Source of the DNA: Takakia lepidozioides
Lineage: Eukaryota; Streptophyta; Takakiopsida; Takakiales; Takakiaceae
Assembly: GCA_030704615.1 (NCBI GenBank)
Contig: CM060732.1
Coordinates: forward strand, 39,537,053-39,601,052
Length of the DNA: 64,000 bases
Direction: 5' to 3'
This document shows, piece by piece, positions 9,813-21,309 of the stretch; position 1 is the stretch's first letter; every line of letters starts with the position of its first letter. The notes under the pieces are model-generated. The model was not told the origin of the DNA, did no database searches, and worked only from the letters and a program-made list of their open reading frames with translations. Both the position numbers and the translations under genes were made by a program.

Positions 9813-12800
9813 GGATCGAATTGCAGGTCCACCAGTGGGCAGCTCAAAAACCAGGCGAGGTTTTCTTGTCTCGCCCATTGGGTCTCCATACCTTGCGGGG
9901 GCAACGGGTTTGGGTTGCCCAGATTATCCATAACTCTGATGTGAAAGAGGTCGGCTTTATCTGCTTCCATTCTTCCTTGATACTCAAGAAGACCATCTCC
10001 ATCTGCAGAAAATCCCAGACCTGTTGCTCTAACACATTGGCAGGATGTGACCAACATGACAGGGGTCTAAATCCATTGACTGGTGGCCATCCAAGTGGGT
10101 ATCTTTATGACCAATGCATCAGCGAGGAGAGGTTCCATGTATTGAGGCACATTTGCCAGAATGGTGTCCTAGGTTTTAGCTCTTCTGTGCCCAACCATGG
10201 TGGTGATTTGCGCCCTAGATAAGAACTGATGCTGATAGCGCATGTTTGATATGTGCGTGAAAACTGTCTGCTCCCAAAAAGCCCACTGCGGGGCCTGCGA
10301 AAGAAGAATGTCCGAATCCATGTTATAATTAGCAAAAACAGGCTGTCTCAAACACTCCTGGTGCGTCAGAGGCATCCGTTCCGTGAGATTGCCTCTCATG
10401 CCATGCCAGGCCCTCCATATGGACTGCCATGGTTTGGAGCCCAAGGAAACAATTTTGTTTTTACCTTGAACAATCCATCTCAAGGATTGAGTCCATAGGC
10501 TTGAGGATGTGGGGATCGATCCCATGAGGTAGGGTTGTATGAGCTTGCTCCATGGAGTGTTTCTATGCTTGATGGCTCTTGGGACCCACTTTGCCAACAG
10601 TGCCTTAAACTGCGCCGAGGGGTCAAGAATTCCTAGTCCACCTTTTTTTTTCTTTTGGCACAACTGGTCCCATGAGAGCAAAGCCCTTTTGGATGGGGCC
10701 GTAGAAGTAGCTCCCCATATGAAAATACGAATGAGCGCCTTAATTTCCTTGACCATGGCCTCATCTGGGTCCCAAAGTGCCGCATAAAACCACATTGATG
10801 CCTCCAAAACCTGGTTAGCAACTAAAGCTCTACCCACAATGGAGAGCATTGCAGCACTCCAGAACGCCAGGATTGTTTTTAGCCTAGCAAGCACATCCTT
10901 GGAGCGGTCATGATTTGACATGTTCAGACCTATTTGATGTCCCAGCAGCTTGTGCGTTCGGCCCTCTTGCAGCCACCCAAGTCCTATGTCTGCCCCCCAT
11001 GGCTGACAGTGGGTTGTCGTTGCCTCATTATGCAGCTTGGACAAAATGCCCATTGATTTTTTCCAATTGACCTTGAGCCCTGTAGCCAAGCAGAAGGTGT
11101 GGAGAATTTGGAGTGCCTTGTCAACGTTGGCCTTAATGGAGTTGTCCAGCAATCATTTTGCATACACCGAGAGTTTCAGCATTTCCGGGGTCAGTGTGGG
11201 CAAGTGAAGGCCAATGATGTCTTGCCTGTAGTGCAACATGTGACCCAGCGAGTCCGCCACTATGAGGAAGAGGAAGGGTGCCAGGGGACAACCCTGCCGC
11301 ACCGATCTGGAAATGCGAAAGGGCTTCGATATAACCCCATTAACCATGACCTTGTTGGATGCTGCATGCAAGAGGATGTGGACCCATGTCAAGAAAGGCC
11401 CTCCCAGCCCTGATTTCTCCATAGCCCCTTCCAGAAAGGTCCAATCAATGGAGTCAAAGGCCTTTTCAAAATCAAGCATTAAGAAGGCCAACGGTTGGCT
11501 GTTTATTTCTGCTCTGTGAAGGGCCTCGTGGGCCAGCAAGATGTTGTCTAAGATCATGCGATCTTTGAGAAAGCCAGTCTGCTCCTTTCTAATAATTTTC
11601 AACAGGAGAGGCTGCAACCTCAAGGCCAGGGTCTTTGCGATAATCTTGTAAGTTGAGTTTAGCAAAGTGATTGGCCGGTAGTTGGCCATATCTTCTCTAT
11701 CTCCTTTCTTAAAGACTAGAGTAATGAGACCTTCCGCCATCTGCGAGGGCATTATTTGTTTTACCATAATATCATTAGCCAAATGGAGGAAGTCCTCCCC
11801 AATTGTATGCCAAAGTGCTTTAAAAAGTTCAATTTGGAGACCATCCAGTCCTGGCGACTTTTGTGATGCCAAAGAGTTGACCGCCTGCCCCAATTCATAC
11901 ACTGACAGGGGGGCCGCCAGGTTTGATTTGTCCAGTTGAGAGATCGAGCAGGGGATGTGGTGCAACAAAGCCGCTGCTGCTTCATGTTTCTGATGCGAAT
12001 CATCTTGCTTTTGAAACAGAGCTTGAAAATATGAGGCTGCCACTTCTGTCATGATTTTTGGCTTATCTACCCGATGTCCATCTGCATCTCGCAAAGCTGG
12101 GACCATTGTGACAGCTCGCCGCTGCGCAGCCTTAACAAAGAAATATATATTCATCTTTTCCCCTTTAAGGCTCCAATTGACTCCAGCTTTGACTTTGGAG
12201 AATTGCTCCTTGGCATGTAACAGCGTGGAGAGATTTCTCTTGGCATCCTTGTAAGCAGATATGGTGTGCGCTCCCTCCAGACCCGATTGTAGCTTGAACT
12301 GGCAGACTTCCAAGCACTTAGTCAGAGCCTTTTGTCTTCTAGTATTGTCATCTGCCTTTTCCTTTGCCATGACTTTACAAAGGTCTCTTAAAAATTCCAT
12401 CTTCGCCAAGAATCTAGCAGTGGGAGAGACTAGCTGGGTGGTTGATTCCCAGGCATTCTGAAGGGTCTGTATGACGAAGGGGTCCTGCAACATGATTGGG
12501 TTAAGCTTGAAGAAACCCCTGCCTCTCACCCTTGACCCTGGGGTGTTGAGCATCAGTTGCACCATGGCATGGTCAAACTCCGGGAGGATAGGCTGCAGCG
12601 GGACACTGGTTGACCACGACTTCAGAGTGTAGGAGCAATAAAATCTGTCCAACCGAGCCTGGCACAAGTGAGGGGGGTCCCTGTTGTTCGACCATTTGAA
12701 TTTCAATTCTCCCTGGCTTGGAGACGAAGCGTCGAGCAGCCCCACTAACAAGCACAAGGCATCCCAAGTGTTCTTTTCTGTCATGGAGAGACGATTCACC

Positions 12801-13405
12801 AATCTCCCAAGCCTGTCTCTTTTATCCTCCACCATATTGAAGTCACCGCCTACCAGCCAGTGCTGAAGATGATGTCGCTGTTGCATGTTACATTTGATCT
12901 GGTTCCAGAGGTCTATCCTGTCTTCCTCCCCATTTGGAGCATAGATGTTTAGAAAACCCACCTCCCCCAATGATTGACCTATGTTCAAGACAAGAAGCTG
13001 CACTCTGCCTTACAACCAAATCTCATGGGAGATAATGGATTGTTGTAAGGAGGGGGAAGCAAGGATTGTTGTGCCCCCTTTGGAATCCGAGATGGTGGGA
13101 TTCCAGAAGGCAGTGGCCGCTGGCCAAATGGAGGCACCAAGGGAAGCAATTTTTAGTTGATTTAATTTATGTTCTTGCAGAAAGATAATATTGGAACCAC
13201 GTAACAAAGTAGAGGCCCAAGCTCTGACCCTTGCCCTTTTGGGGGCAGAGTGGTCAGAGCCGAGACCTCGCACATTCCAGGAGACAAGAGACAGATTCAT
13301 GTGGGTGTGGCTATCCGGCCCACGCTCTTTGCGTGACTTGATGGCCATTGTGGGAGGAAAAAATATTTTGAACGCTTGTCGGATGGTGGCGGGGTGGAGA
13401 ACCAC
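9813..13405 (-). pseudogene. LINE ORF2: APE endonuclease and reverse transcriptase, broken
   Basis: One minus frame runs from 13405 to about 9813 with stops at 13010-13012 (TAA), 11153-11155 (TGA), 10169-10171 and one near 10060. The first part is an APE-type endonuclease (VSWNVRGLG, FLQEHKL, VGGDFNMVED, RLDRFYC). The RT follows with FKKGDREDMANYRPI, FLMLDFEKAFDSI and VRQGCPLAPFLF. At the catalytic site the expected Y-A-D-D is replaced by YAK-stop, so catalytic Asp residues are lost. The thumb and connection region follow (HTFCLATGLKVNWKKS). The zinc-binding end and 3' UTR are missing because the element is cut at 9812. It is a plant L1-like element and dead. Confidence 0.88.
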
Positions 13406-13516
13406 TTAAACCCTTATGGAGGATGGATCAAAACAGGGAGCTGACAGGTGAACACAATCGTTGCCTTTTTTCGTTTACAGTTGTTTTGAAAAGGTACGAA
13501 GTGGGTCCCTCCGTCT

Positions 13517-14245
13517 CTAAGAACTGAAAACATGTCTGTAGAGATGTCCCAGGCTAGAGCTTTTGAAAGGCGGGAGAGGGATTGTGGGGAGGATGAAGGC
13601 CTGCTGAGTTCCACCAGGTTGGCAGGATTTTCTGCTTATGAACACTGTCCAGCAGCAAAGTCCATACCCGTTAACAGTCTGAGTGGTCAAGCACATAAAA
13701 GAAGAGGAGGGAGCATACAGTAGAGATGGAAAAATGTGGACTTTGGAGGCGGATGTCTGTGTGTTGAAGCGCAGAGCCTTTTCTGCATTTGCTGGCGAGC
13801 TGAAGATGATAGCATAGAAGCCTTTCCCCATTGAAAGGCTAAAGTGTTGTGCCAATCCACCAGCAGTTCCTAGGTGCTCGATAATCCAAGTACGAATGGA
13901 TTTTCTTGTCTGCGGCTTTCCAGGGAAGTACAGGAGGATGCCTGTCTTTGTTAACTTTTGCACTTGAGCGTGCAGCTTAGCTTTGTTCAAATTTATGATA
14001 GGCTGCTCATTGTCTTCTTGCACCGTTGTGTCCTCCCATGCGTTTTCAGTCATCAACGGTGAGGGGGGGGGGGGGGGGGGGGGGGCAGAGGCTGAGGGGC
14101 CCTTTCCTAGAATGGAGGCAGCTTCGACTTGCAACATGGAGGATTTCCTGATCCAAATCTGATTTTTGGCTTTCGCTGCTGGAGACAAAACGCCGGACAT
14201 TCCTCCACGTCTCACCTTTCTGGAACCACGGCCTCTAGAATCCAT
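13517..14245 (-). pseudogene. LINE ORF1 (RNA-binding, gag-like)
   Basis: A 242-codon frame just upstream of ORF2, in the normal ORF1-ORF2 order. It has a basic N terminus (RGRGSRKVRRGG), a poly-Pro stretch coded by a G-run at 14063-14085, and a central block (GILLYFPGKPQTRKSI to SMGKGFYAIIFSS) like the DUF4283 RNA-binding domain of plant L1 ORF1 proteins. The C-terminal part, about 70 residues, looks degenerate, so a frameshift there is likely. The length of the homopolymer run makes the exact frame uncertain. The presumed 5' UTR extends from 14246 to roughly 14440. Confidence 0.65.
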
Positions 14246-14440
14246 GGGATAGAACTGCGATTAGCAGGCGTTTCAGGTAGACGACAGGCGCGAGAAGCAA
14301 GAGTGGGGATAAGAATTAGAGCGGAGGGAGGAGAGGAATGAGGTAGTGAGTGGAGAGGTGGGTAGACGTGGATTATGCCAGGGAACGAAGTGGAGTGAAG
14401 ACCACAAATGCGACAAGCTGTTAGAGAAGAAAGATAACTG

Positions 14441-15240
14441 ATTCAGCTGAATGCATATAGAATTGCATCAACACCAACATTTCGAGAAAACACATGAGCT
14501 CGCCTCAATCCTTGGTCTATGCAGCAGATATGAAGGGGTTAATAGAAGAAGAGAAGTCTTCCCTTCATGTAGAGAATGCATGGCCGCTTGGCAGTCTCCC
14601 TACTGCACTCTTTCAAGGCTCATTATGAGCCGCTGCATCGAGCAGACCGCAACAGGCCTTGGGGAGCCACCGATTAGCGACAAGAGCTTAAGTGCCTGAG
14701 ACAATGGTAGAGTGAGGGTGTGTGAGCGTGGCGGCTCATTAAACCAACATGGGAAGCAACTTTAGTGTAACACCCAACAATAAGTTTGAAATGGATAACA
14801 ACAATTACTCCATTTGAGTGGGTACAATTACTTATAAGATGGAGATTATAGATCCATTCGAATTCACAACAAATATGCATGATTTTGCATATATCAAATG
14901 TTTTCATTGGACAACAGATCTTAATTAAACAAGCAAATCATAGTTTCCCAAACCCAAAATTTGATAATATTTTTTTTTGCTCTCATACTCTTAAAACTGT
15001 CTTGAAACAAATTATTCGATATTTATATTTATGACAAGAAATAAAAATCCAATAGATTAAGCAAATTTTATTATAAACAAACTCTATTTTTTTTTTTACA
15101 TTAATTGAAATATACAAAAAGATATAAACGATTTTCCTATGTTTGTTTGTGTATTTTGCCATAGATTATGGTTTCGATACCAGATGAAATTGGCTTCTGA
15201 AGATATTTGAATTATATAATATCACATTTTCGAGATCTGG
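14441..15240. other. No gene seen
   Basis: AT-rich sequence becomes dominant after about 14760. Reading frames are short and unmatched. It separates the LINE 5' end from the first Helitron fragment. Confidence 0.5.
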
Positions 15241-16250
15241 TTCATTCATCTTATATTTATGTAGAATTTGTCAGCATATGATTGATGATGGTATAAAAGT
15301 AAATAATTTGCTTATTAAACATTATCATGAACCAAAAAATGTAATTGAATCAGTAGATGTCTTAAACCAAAATTTGGAAGAACGTCTTGTAGCTCCTCAC
15401 AACTATATGAGCTACGTGGATTCAGTCAATTTGGCATTCGTGGTAGCATTATTAATGTTCCAACAAATATTGATAAAATCCAATCTGTCTTACCACGTCA
15501 TCCTTAGGATGAAGCAACAATAGCAATAATGTTAAGAAAAAACTTGAATATAATTCACCTTACATGTCACGGTACGTTCAACCAAACATGGTTATAAAAA
15601 CATTGCATGATTTATGTGGAACTCTATTATATCAACTTGTCAGTGTGTCGATAAGAAGAAATTGAAAAAATATGTTTGAATTGTCTGAGGATTCCCAAAC
15701 AATCATAGATGATGTTGACGACCAAAATATTAATGACTGTTATGAAGAAATACATGATAATACTCCCACAAACACATTCGTACAAAATCTCCTTGATGTT
15801 GAACAAATATTCGATCATGAACACAATAATTATGCAATCACTCCGAGTGAAGGATATAAATCTCTTGGACTTTTACGAGATCACAATAGTGAAGAATACA
15901 AATATTTTCCCAATTTTATTTTCGGGACATGCTAATCTTGGGGAAATTATTCAAATTTAGCAATTGCAAAATGGGAGTTCACTCTTCAAAATATGATATT
16001 TGCATGTCACATTCCATTTTTTTTTTTAAAAACTATTAAAGATATAACTCATTTTGTACTTTCATCATCTTGGATTCGAATCCAAAAAGATAAACCTCAA
16101 GGGCCTGAACTAACAAAAAACAAGTTAGTTATAAACCAAACCTTGATACAATACTACGATCTAACTTACGATCAGTTTCCCTTGACCCCAGATGACCAGA
16201 GTTGGAGCATCTCTCTACATTGTGTCATAAGCCTTTTGATTCTCAAGAAA
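15240..16250 (+). pseudogene. Helitron helicase/Rep gene fragment A
   Basis: Decayed frames read as the region upstream of the Helitron Rep domain. They include NIDKIQSVLPRHP, MLRKNLE, YVQPNMVIKTLHDLCGTLLYQLVSVSIRR, which match the DUF6570-type segment of Helitron proteins. Then come MFELSEDSQTIIDDVDD and the start of the Helitron_like_N domain (FACHIPF). Several frame changes exist. The 15660-16190 part is a diverged direct copy of 17600-18110. Confidence 0.65.
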
Positions 16251-16453
16251 AGACAGAAGTGGGGTTTTCCTTTTTTCTTTCTTTCTTTGGATAATCTGGA
16301 TTAGAGAGAAGATATGATCCACATAGCCCGGGTTGTTATATCGCTTTTATTCGCTTATTGCCTTCAAGTATAAGTTGATAACTAAAGTGTACATTAAATG
16401 GCTGGAATCACAAATGTGTGTATCATGTGGCTTTGATTAGACTAACTAGAATT

Positions 16454-17179
16454 CTAGTAGGGATTTCTCACCAGTTGATGGACGTGTTGCAACATAGACA
16501 ATCCGTCGTCATTCTTTTTATCGTGGGTTGCCTGCTCCACATACTGATGCAGAAAATTGTACGAGCCTCGTATTAGCTTGTGGTTCGCCTTCCAAGCACC
16601 GATGAAACCTACATTGGACTGCGATCTCTTGCAGCATTCTTGCGTGACCTCATCTAACTTGTCAACCATGATACGTATTGTATCATAGGCTGCAAGACGT
16701 GGAGAGGTCCCCTGCAAGAGACCAAATTCATGTAGGTGGAGAAAGTTAGTGCTCCCTATTGGGCTCAATCGTACCTAATGTACAATGTCAGGATGGGGCA
16801 GCAGAAAACAAGCCAAGGAGTAGTATATTACCTTCAAAACAACGACCCAACTGGATAGCTCGTGCAGTTGAATCGTCCTTTGCTCGTCTTTGAGCTGCAA
16901 CTCTCGAATGCGAGACTCCATCTGAGAGTTGTGAGACTACATTTGAGCCAATCTCTCATCCATGCGATCACCATCGCCCCTCTTGTAGGTTATCAGAAAA
17001 GATCCCTCTCGAGGAGGGTTATTGAAATTCTCCATCATCTTTGTCTCGTAGGGGGACAGGCTCTCGTTGACCCCTAGGTCGACAAGAACCTGCCTCTCCA
17101 TATGCTGAGGAGCAAAAGATGAGGCTTCCCCTGGACATCTACCCCCCAACAAGCCCCCAACAAGTTCCCACAGTGCCAT
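16454..17179 (-). pseudogene. 3' exons of a spliced element gene with coiled coil; TAG inside
   Basis: Two exons are visible: about 17179-16832 and 16711-16454, joined by a 120-bp GT-AG intron (16712-16831; GTAATA...CTTGCAG) that keeps frame. The first encodes SPYETKMMENFNNPP, then TYKRGDGDRMDERLAQ and a charged heptad-like stretch (MESRIRELQLKDEQ). The second encodes PRLAAYDTIRIMVDKLDEV and ends at TAG 16454-16456. An in-frame TAG at 16937-16939 fits CAG to TAG. A second copy of the coiled-coil exon lies inverted at 18424-18610. I do not recognise the family. The resemblance in layout to the CACTA-type gene at 25466-29561 suggests a transposon gene. Confidence 0.55.
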
Positions 17180-17269
17180 GAGCTGTTAGAATTGTCTGGT
17201 CTACTGTATGACAAGGATAAAAGGTAGTATATGTTCTCTTTTGCGTTTGGTGTTCGGTCCAGCTAGCTC

Positions 17270-18432
17270 AAAAAAATTTGTCTTCAAAACAAATTATATT
17301 TTTAGAATCTAGAGATATAACGGATTCATTCGATGCGACCCTGTTACTTGTGCACGTTATTACAATCATATATGAAATCTTTTCGAAAACTATTAGTTAA
17401 ACAAAGTGATTTGTTTGGACAAGTGACTGATTTTTTTTTTGGTAACCGAGTTTCAAAGTTGTGGAAGCAACGTTACATGCGACAATAGCGTATTGTCTGC
17501 TCGTTGCCTGAAGATATGAAAAATGCACAACTTTATCGTCATAGACGCATTTGCAAAAAGACGCATAGACGCATTGGCAAAAAGACGCATAGACGCATTG
17601 ATAAGAAGAAATTGAAAAAATATGTGCGATTGTCTAAGGATTCCCAAACAATCATAGACAATGTTGACGACCAAAGTACTAATGACTGTTTTGAAGAAAT
17701 AAAAATAGCCCCATAGATACATTCGTAGAAAATTTCCTTGATGTTGAACAAATATTCGATCGTGAACATACAATACTTATGCAATGGCTCCAAGTAAATG
17801 ATATAAACCTCTTAGATTTTTTTTAGATTATAATAGTGAAGAATACAATTTTCCATTGTTTTATGGACATGCTCATCTTGGGGAAATTATCAAAATTTAT
17901 ACATATCAAGCAATTGTAAAATGGGAGTTCACTCTTCAAAATTATAGGAAATTCGCATGTCATATTCCGATTTAAAAAATAAAAAAATAAAAGTTATAAC
18001 TTATTTTGTACTTTCATAATCTTGAATTCAAACAGAAAAAATAAACTTCAAGGGCGTGAACTAATAGCAAAGCAAGTTAGTTATAAACCAAACCTTGGTA
18101 CAATACTACGACCTAACTTACAATATATGGAACTTGAGAAGGTCCAAACATCATCATATTTCTTACAACGATTACGTAAAGATAATGTATTTGCTATGAT
18201 ACGCCAATTCAACCCACCAACATTTTTAGTAGCTTTCACGAGTGCAGAAGCATATTGGAAATCTTTGATCACTACATTATGTCAGCTAGCCAAAAAAAAA
18301 ATTGTCTTCAAAACAAATTAAACATTTATAATCTAGAGATACTACGGACTCATTCGATCCGACCCTGTTATTTGTGCGCGTTATTATAATAAAATAATGA
18401 ATTCTTCTCGAAAACTATTAGTTAAACAATAA
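17270..18432 (+). pseudogene. Helitron Rep-domain fragments B and C
   Basis: From about 17600 the frame reads LSKDSQTIIDNVDDQ, then QAIVKWEFTLQNYRKFACHI, then FLQRLRKDNVFAMIRQF and PPTFLVAFTSAEAYWKSLITTL. This is the Helitron_like_N region ahead of the HUH Rep motif. A piece with CDPVTCARYY (17275-17420) and a second copy (18293-18432) match the R-x-DPVTCARYF signature of Helitron Rep proteins. The copies are direct repeats of one another, so part of the element is duplicated. Stops and frame shifts are frequent. Confidence 0.65.
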
Positions 18433-18610
18433 TCCTCCTCGAGAGGATCCTTTCTGATGACCTACAAGAGGGGCGATGGTGATCGCATGGAGGAGAAATT
18501 GGCTCAAATGGAGTCTCGCATTCGAGAGTTGCAGCTCAAAGACGAGCAAAATACGATTTAACTACACGAGCTATCCGGTTGGATCGTTGTTTGGAAGATA
18601 ATATACTATT
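18424..18610 (+). repeat. Inverted copy of the coiled-coil exon of 16832-17015
   Basis: The plus strand codes MTYKRGDGDRMEEKLAQ and MESRIRELQLKDEQ, and keeps the following splice-like junction, matching the minus-strand exon at 16832-17015. It sits at the left edge of an insertion into Helitron sequence. In this copy the segment with the TAG is absent. Confidence 0.8.
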
Positions 18611-18737
18611 CCTTGGCTTGTTCAAGGACGTCGGGAACATTGAAATTTACTAAGCTTGCACGTCGCAAACTATGCTTAGCAACATAACCAGGGCTAAAAA
18701 CAATTACAAAAATGGATGCCAAAAGGGGGTTCAGGAC

Positions 18738-19487
18738 TCACACGCTTGTATGCGTCCCCCCACTCGATCCGGTCTCCATCCTCTCGGTGATGGCTTTCTT
18801 CCTGCTAGCTATCGCAACCTTCAAGAATACCTTCAGCTCGCCGTTGTAGAGCGTGGGCCTCTCTCGCAGTAGCTCATTGTCCCCTTCCAAGGCGAACAGA
18901 TGCCTTCCGCAAATTGTTGCAGCCACCATGGAGGACCCGCATCTCGCTGTCAGATCGACTAATATTCCCCCTTCTGGTGAACACATCTCCATGAAGGTTT
19001 GCATGAACTTGGGGCTTTTCTCACGTGCCCCGCGGAAGAAGGTGCCATCTTGTCGTTTGTGGAGTCTATCCTCCCTGACCATGTTCCTCACCACATCCTC
19101 AGTGACGCTGTTGTGGTCGGTGTCAAGCTTTGCAGCTATCTCCCGCCAGTTGAAATTGACATTCATGCATTGTCCCATTCTCTAAGCTCATTTACAGCAG
19201 TTGAGTACTTGCAAGACAAGTTCTTGTGGAGGAACACTGAGGCCCCTAGTGTGAGTGGTCTGGCGATAATAAAGTTCTTCAAGGCAAAACCCGAAGTAGT
19301 CAAAAAAGTGAAATGTCAGGTCAGACATAATAAAATTGACAGAAATTCTACCTTGCTGGATGCCCAGCCCAGTTGCGGTCAACCATATCAAGTGTTTGCA
19401 ACCGCTTAAGGCGCTCAGAGATTGACGTCCCATGCATGTGATGAAGGCCTACCTCGACTTGCACAACCAGATAGAAAAATGACTTCA
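18738..19487 (-). pseudogene. Element gene fragment with amino-methyltransferase-like domain
   Basis: The frame enters near 19487 (FFYLVVQVEVGLHHMHG, ERLKRLQTLDMVDRNWAGHP) and is spliced by a GT-AG intron (19260-19351) that keeps frame. It continues with PLTLGASVFLHKN. One base appears lost near 19168. Then come REKSPKFMQTFMEMC and GGILVDLTARCGSSMVAATI with CGRHLFALEGD. This combination matches motif X followed by motif I and the acidic SAM-ribose residue of beta-class N4-cytosine/N6-adenine DNA methyltransferases (normally KP..., D-P-F-x-G-S-G, G-R...E). The exon ends at a GTGAGT donor near 18741. The catalytic D/S-P-P-Y motif, expected N-terminal to motif X, is not in this fragment. Motif I is divergent, so activity is doubtful even in an intact copy. 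Confidence 0.55.
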
Positions 19488-19684
19488 TCAACACAGAAAA
19501 ACACACTTATTTCGGATGTGGATGACTTTTCTCCAGATGTATGTGTTGTGGATGTAGAAGAATTGCTTGGAGCTTACTAAGTACTCCCAATTTTGTTCAA
19601 TCCACACCATCCAACAATCACTCCGCATGCCAATTATGTAATTATGAACAACTTTGACATGGAACTTAAAAGCCTACTGTTGTT

Positions 19685-20790
19685 TAGACAAGTGATTTTT
19701 TTTTTTGTAATCGAGTTCAAAATCATGTAAGCGACGTTACATGTGACAATAGCGTGTTGCCTGCTCGTTGCCTGAAGGAAAGATGCAGAGCTTTATCGTC
19801 GTAAACGCATTTACAAAAAAAAATTAGAAGATGTTTGTCGGTCCACTATCCACTTCCTCCCATAAGAGAAACTACCATTGTGCTTCCACTCTTACTATCA
19901 GATGATTCATAGCAAATGGAAGATCTTTTGCAATTTGCGGTCTTACCTTCTAGGATGTAGTTCCAGACCAAGTGTTTATAGACATTGTGAGCTTTGTGGC
20001 TCAGGCCTTATGTTGAGGAGGAGGAGGGTAGTGATGGTGAGGAGGAGGAGGATGAGGAGGTGGTGAAAAAACCATGTAAAAAGAAATTAAAGCACCCTAA
20101 ACTTGAACATAGGTTGGAATTTATCGCCTAAAGATGGTAAGTGACATCCAAGTGAAGTCACGAAAATGACGAAAGGACAACGAACTGTCACCTACGATGA
20201 TGGAACGGAAAGAACAGAGAATTTCTGAAGGATCCATTACAAGCTACTTCTATACTAGGAGTAACACAATAATGTGAGTATACACCTGCTTCCCCGCTGG
20301 TATCTCTTTAATCTTCATGCTTTTATGAAAGAGACACACATGCTGGTATTTGAATCCCCACTGAAATGCCTCACATTATGGCAAGCGAACACCGATGCAC
20401 AATTTATTTTGGATCCATATGTTGCAACTTGCTATTGTATGTCTTGTTTGACAAAAATGGACAAAACTATAACTCGTAAATTGCAATCAGTCCTATAGAA
20501 AAATGTAAAACCGATCAAACCGAAGCAACCAAACAAATTCGGAAAATGGGCAATGCATTTCTTAACGCATAGCAGATGTCTACGCAATTAGCAGTTTATA
20601 TGGTTTTATCACTTCCATTGCACCATTTATCAAGATAATTCAATTCATAATACTTCTACAAAAGACGATCGAGCATTTGTTTTGAAACCAACACATATGC
20701 TTCGCAAACTTCTTCCAGATTCAACTGATATGAAATGTAAATCAATCATTGATAAATACATAGAAAGGCCAGAATCATTAAGCATGGGAT
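19685..20790 (+). pseudogene. Helitron fragment C (Rep to helicase linker)
   Basis: 19685-19850 is a diverged direct copy of 17405-17600. From about 20280 the frame reads KCLTLWQANTDAQFILDPYV and MSCLTKMDKTI, then DDRAFVLKPTHMLRKLLPDS, typical of the region between the Rep and Pif1-like helicase domains in Helitrons. The helicase itself is not found before the boundary with the methyltransferase fragment near 20785. Confidence 0.6.
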
Positions 20791-21308
20791 CCTGGGAAGC
20801 TGAGCAGTGTAGGTAATGTTGCTCGTGGTTGATCCACCCTGTTGACCACTGCCAAAGGCGAACGGTCATCGTGTCTCACACGTTGAGACTGCCTCCCCGT
20901 GTCCAAAATGCTGTCCACTGTGAGGTGTGTTGGCCGCTGCACCCCATCAAATGCACGCTTGAGCAGTGCGGGTGGCATCAAGTTAGTCCACCATAGCCGT
21001 GGACGATGAGCCCGTGACCCCACTGCAGCTGCATCCAGCAACACTGCTGACCCAAGCCACGACCGGACTTGATGCACACTGGCCATCACCCGGGCCCGAG
21101 AATCACCCATCAGTGGCACATTCTCCAAGATGTAGCGACCGAGCTCCTTCATCGCTTTAGAACTGAGTGTGCTTATGTAGGGGTATAGGTTGTTGTGGGG
21201 TGGAGTCCCCATAGCTTGGGGTGCCCCTGGTTCGACTATTATCTTAAAGAGTGATGTTGATGGATTTCATGTTTCTTGTGTGAACAGTGTCCTTTCAAGC
21301 TTTCTATC
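20783..21308 (-). pseudogene. C5 cytosine methyltransferase fragment (motifs IV to about IX), DNMT3-like
   Basis: Read on the minus strand the frame shows FKIIVEPGAPQAMG (motif IV position), then GRYILENVPLMGDSRARV (motif VI, the ENV triplet), then SAVLLDAAAVGSRAHRPRLW (motif VIII, like the AAHRARYFWGN block of DNMT3/DRM enzymes). RATLPTLLSFPGSHA follows. Where the catalytic Pro-Cys is expected the sequence is GAP-Q, as if the Cys codon were deleted. A TGA lies in frame at 21267-21269 (fits CGA to TGA). The fragment ends at Helitron sequence near 20785. Its missing C-terminal part matches in kind the frame at 3601-3830. It is probably the methyltransferase module of a retroelement rather than a host gene. 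The family call rests on motif order and spacing. Confidence 0.7.
21135..21308. repeat. Left 174-bp direct repeat flanking the foldback-like element
   Basis: Nearly identical to 23312-23485 (one clear difference, GGTTCGAC versus GGCTCGAC). Both copies are methyltransferase coding sequence read on the minus strand. They flank the inverted-repeat element on both sides. Confidence 0.9.
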
Positions 21309-21309
21309 A

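Noticed and set aside
7255-9944. Pro/Gly-rich short ORFs on both strands
   Set aside because: They lie in GC-rich inverted-repeat and LTR sequence, overlap each other in several frames and match no protein family.
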